From contig JBCCUK010000019.1 in NCBI GenBank assembly GCA_039196965.1, forward strand, positions 1 to 64,000: 64,000 nucleotides of DNA, in the 5' to 3' direction. The translations under genes and the position numbers were made by a program. Positions 62,249 through 64,000 of this stretch are shown here, in pieces. The DNA is from CALLCD01 sp039196965 (GTDB lineage: Bacteria; Pseudomonadota; Alphaproteobacteria; Caulobacterales; Hyphomonadaceae). The notes under the pieces are model-generated. The model saw nothing but the letters and a program-made list of their open reading frames with translations. It did no database searches and was not told where the DNA came from. Position 1 is the stretch's first letter. Every line of letters starts with the position of its first letter.

Positions 62249-62285
62249 AGCCTCCATCGGCGATCTGCCGATGGAGGCTTTTTTT
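62249..62285 (+). terminator. Strong terminator after the Gly/Phe-rich lipoprotein gene
   Basis: A perfect 13-bp stem AGCCTCCATCGGC (62249-62261) with GCCGATGGAGGCT (62267-62279), loop GATCT, followed by a run of seven T (62279-62285). Textbook rho-independent terminator on the plus strand. Confidence 0.95.
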
Positions 62286-62295
62286 GTTTCTGGAT

Positions 62296-62324
62296 AAAAA
62301 AAGGCCGCCCAGTACGGACGGCCT
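62296..62324 (-). terminator. Terminator of the UrcA-family gene
   Basis: Stem AGGCCG (62302-62307) with CGGCCT (62319-62324), extended by CC/GG across a C-A mismatch, loop AGTAC. On the minus strand it ends in a T7 run (complement of A 62296-62302), about 110 bases beyond the stop of the UrcA gene. Confidence 0.75.
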
Positions 62325-62433
62325 GCCAAGGGAGGAAGTTTTGGTGATGCTGATGTTCATCACCACCTGTTGGTCATATGATGTACGATAAACGCTGTTT
62401 CAATTGTTCAGCCATCATATTTTGACAGGATCC

Positions 62434-62808
62434 TTACTGAATTGTTGTTTCTGTATTGGCGGCGCGAAGTGTTGGGGCGACCTGATTGCCTTCAGCAATA
62501 TTGAAAGCTTCCGTAAGTGCGGCATTGTTGATGCTGGCAACAGCCTGACGGACAACGTCGGAAGCGCACGCTGCATCAACTCGCTCTGTGCGAAGGATAG
62601 GCTCCACAAAGCTGCATGCGTCCTCGGCCTGACGGTTGAGACTTACAAGCACAGCGGAAACACCTGCAGGCGTGCTCAGATTGGCTTCGTCAAAGCGCAT
62701 CGTGACATCGTAGCTAATTGTATCCTCAGCCATGGCTGAGGTTGCAATGCTCGTGGCGGCAATTGCAGCTGTAGCGAGTTTTGCGACTGCTGGGAGGAAA
62801 CGCGTCAT
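62434..62808 (-). CDS. UrcA family protein
   Basis: 124 residues with a Sec signal peptide (cleavage likely after ATSAMA). The mature part carries the UrcA pattern: ISYDVTMRFDEANLSTPAGV and a Cys pair (DACSF and DAACAS) that probably forms a disulfide. These secreted alphaproteobacterial proteins have no known function. Ribosome-binding site AAGGACAAAAACA precedes the ATG. Confidence 0.85.
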   Translation of the reverse strand: MTRFLPAVAKLATAAIAATSIATSAMAEDTISYDVTMRFDEANLSTPAGVSAVLVSLNRQAEDACSFVEPILRTERVDAACASDVVRQAVASINNAALTEAFNIAEGNQVAPTLRAANTETTIQ

Positions 62809-62978
62809 TGTTTTTGTCCTTATTTCGTAGTCGGCTTCTTAAACCGTACTGCTAATCTATATCTTCTGAACGAAATGTCAAACGTTCAGCCGTAATTATT
62901 CATGAAACTGTCTTTTGCTGGCCAGATACGCCGATGTCGCTTAGAATTTCAGCTACAAAAAAAATGAGGGAAGCGAGC

Positions 62979-64000
62979 ATGGACTTTAAAATTCCAACCG
63001 ATCTGGCGACGTATCTTGATGAGTTGGATGCGTTTATCGACGCGGACATCCGTCCGCTTGAACAAGAGAATGACAATATTCGTTTCTTCGATCATCGTCG
63101 AGAATGGGCCCGGACAGATTTCGAGAATGGGGGCCTGCCGCGACCAGAATGGGAAGAACTCCTAAGAGAAGCCAAACGCCGCGCCGATGTCGCAGGTCAT
63201 TTCCGTTTCGGTCTGCCAGAGGAGTATGGCGGTAAGAATGGGTCCAATCTCGCCATGGCGGTCATCCGGGAGCATCTCGCCCGTAGAGGGCTTGGTCTCC
63301 ACAATGATCTTCAGAATGAGCACTCCATCGTTGCGAATTTTCCCCAGATCCTGATGCTGCGGGATTTCGCCAGGGAGGATCAAAAGCATCTCGCCGAAGA
63401 TGCTCTGGCCGGCAAGTTCATCGCGACGTTCGGTTTGACGGAGCCCGATCACGGGTCTGATGCAACACATATGGAGACGCGTGCTGTTCGCGAAACTCGC
63501 GACGGAGTAGATGGCTGGCTTGTCAATGGTGAGAAGATGTGGACGACGGGCATGCATGTCGCCACGCATATGATGTGCTTTGCGCGTACATCAGGCGATG
63601 ATGGTGATGCGCGGGGGATTACCTGCCTTTTGCTTCCCGCAGATGATGCCGGGGTGAAGGTCGAGGAGTATCTCTGGACCTTTAATATGCCGACGGATCA
63701 CCCCCGGGTCTCTATAACGGATGTCTGGGTGCCTGATACGGCTGTCTTCGGGCCGCCGGAGGGCGGACTTGCTCTGGCACAGTACTTTGTTCACGAGAAC
63801 CGGATCCGCCAGGCCGCAAGTTCCACCGGTGCCGCGCTCTACTGTATAGATGAGAGCGTTGCCTATGCCCGCGAGCGTAAGCCGTTTGGCAAGCCGCTCG
63901 CGATCAATCAGGCTATTCAGTTTCCGCTTGTCGAATTGAAAACCGAAGCAGAGATGCTCCGTCTTTTGATTTTCAAAACAGCATGGGAGATGGACTCTAT
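62979..64000 (+). CDS. Acyl-CoA dehydrogenase (3' end outside window)
   Basis: 340 codons are visible with no stop. Start ATG 62979 follows GAGGGAAGCGAGC. The N-terminal helices (DLATYLDELDAFID; RPEWEELLREAKRR) precede the FAD-contact segment FGLTEPDHGSDATHMETRAV, which is the family hallmark, then WLVNGEKMWTTGMHVATHMM. ENRIRQAASSTGAALYCID belongs to the C-terminal helical domain. It oxidises acyl-CoA to enoyl-CoA. Catalytic Glu lies beyond the edge. Chain length preference unknown. Confidence 0.88.
   Translation, partial: MDFKIPTDLATYLDELDAFIDADIRPLEQENDNIRFFDHRREWARTDFENGGLPRPEWEELLREAKRRADVAGHFRFGLPEEYGGKNGSNLAMAVIREHLARRGLGLHNDLQNEHSIVANFPQILMLRDFAREDQKHLAEDALAGKFIATFGLTEPDHGSDATHMETRAVRETRDGVDGWLVNGEKMWTTGMHVATHMMCFARTSGDDGDARGITCLLLPADDAGVKVEEYLWTFNMPTDHPRVSITDVWVPDTAVFGPPEGGLALAQYFVHENRIRQAASSTGAALYCIDESVAYARERKPFGKPLAINQAIQFPLVELKTEAEMLRLLIFKTAWEMDS

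Overview
The window reads as a chromosomal segment of a free-living alphaproteobacterium. The inference rests on gene content: crotonyl-CoA carboxylase/reductase with ethylmalonyl-CoA mutase, a large single-chain NAD-glutamate dehydrogenase, an MmcB-type repair protein, UrcA and CC0125/CC1285-type lipoproteins, a DUF6460-like protein and an H-NS protein with a long Lys/Ala-rich linker. The mixture resembles Parvularculales/Hyphomonadales-like marine bacteria, but no rRNA is present and the order-level call is tentative. Both ends are cut: an aldehyde dehydrogenase on the left (minus strand) and an acyl-CoA dehydrogenase on the right (plus strand). I saw no phage, insertion sequence, CRISPR array or rRNA. 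There is one tRNA, tRNA-Pro(TGG).

Layout. 0-13 kb: methyltransferase, H-NS-like protein, two MFS exporters, HerA-like ATPase, double thioredoxin-fold glutaredoxin, AI-2E-type permease and the 1572-residue NAD-glutamate dehydrogenase, with a structured C-rich element (possible sRNA) upstream of it. 13-20 kb: a sulfotransferase-like gene that looks richer in A+T, then ethylmalonyl-CoA mutase, a D-amino-acid-transaminase-like enzyme and crotonyl-CoA carboxylase/reductase. These are followed by a full-length AppA-like BLUF blue-light receptor. 20-25 kb: five tightly packed minus-strand genes encode a lipoprotein subtilase, a membrane-anchored protein resembling a detached subtilase propeptide, a small lipoprotein, a proline-rich M23 lipoprotein and RfbC. 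25-30 kb: sirtuin, two membrane proteins, MmcB followed by a protein with a textbook beta-clamp-binding pentapeptide, and an ArsR/SRPBCC pair with an evident operator. 30-45 kb: GST, glycosyltransferase, YebC, SMR exporter, hydrolase, SCP2, acyl-CoA carboxyltransferase, lipoproteins, RNA-modifying enzymes, amino-acid permease, isocitrate dehydrogenase and TrmJ. 45-64 kb: SDR, membrane proteins, MscS, TspO-like and FAD proteins, TPR lipid-boundary protein, KefB-type antiporter, DapD, VOC proteins, a Tat-lipoprotein D-amino-acid-oxidase relative with permuted motif order, thiolase, NUDIX, haloalkane-dehalogenase-like hydrolase, UrcA and acyl-CoA dehydrogenase.

Metabolically the window points to acetyl-CoA assimilation by the ethylmalonyl-CoA pathway and to acyl-CoA turnover (thiolase, acyl-CoA dehydrogenase, SDR, SCP2, carboxyltransferase). 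It also suggests amino-acid catabolism (NAD-GDH, transaminase, oxidase, permease). The items most worth following up are the AppA-like receptor beside ccr, the subtilase/propeptide-like/M23 operon, the clamp-motif protein beside mmcB and the permuted D-amino-acid oxidase relative. All functional statements come from reading motifs by eye; no database search was run.
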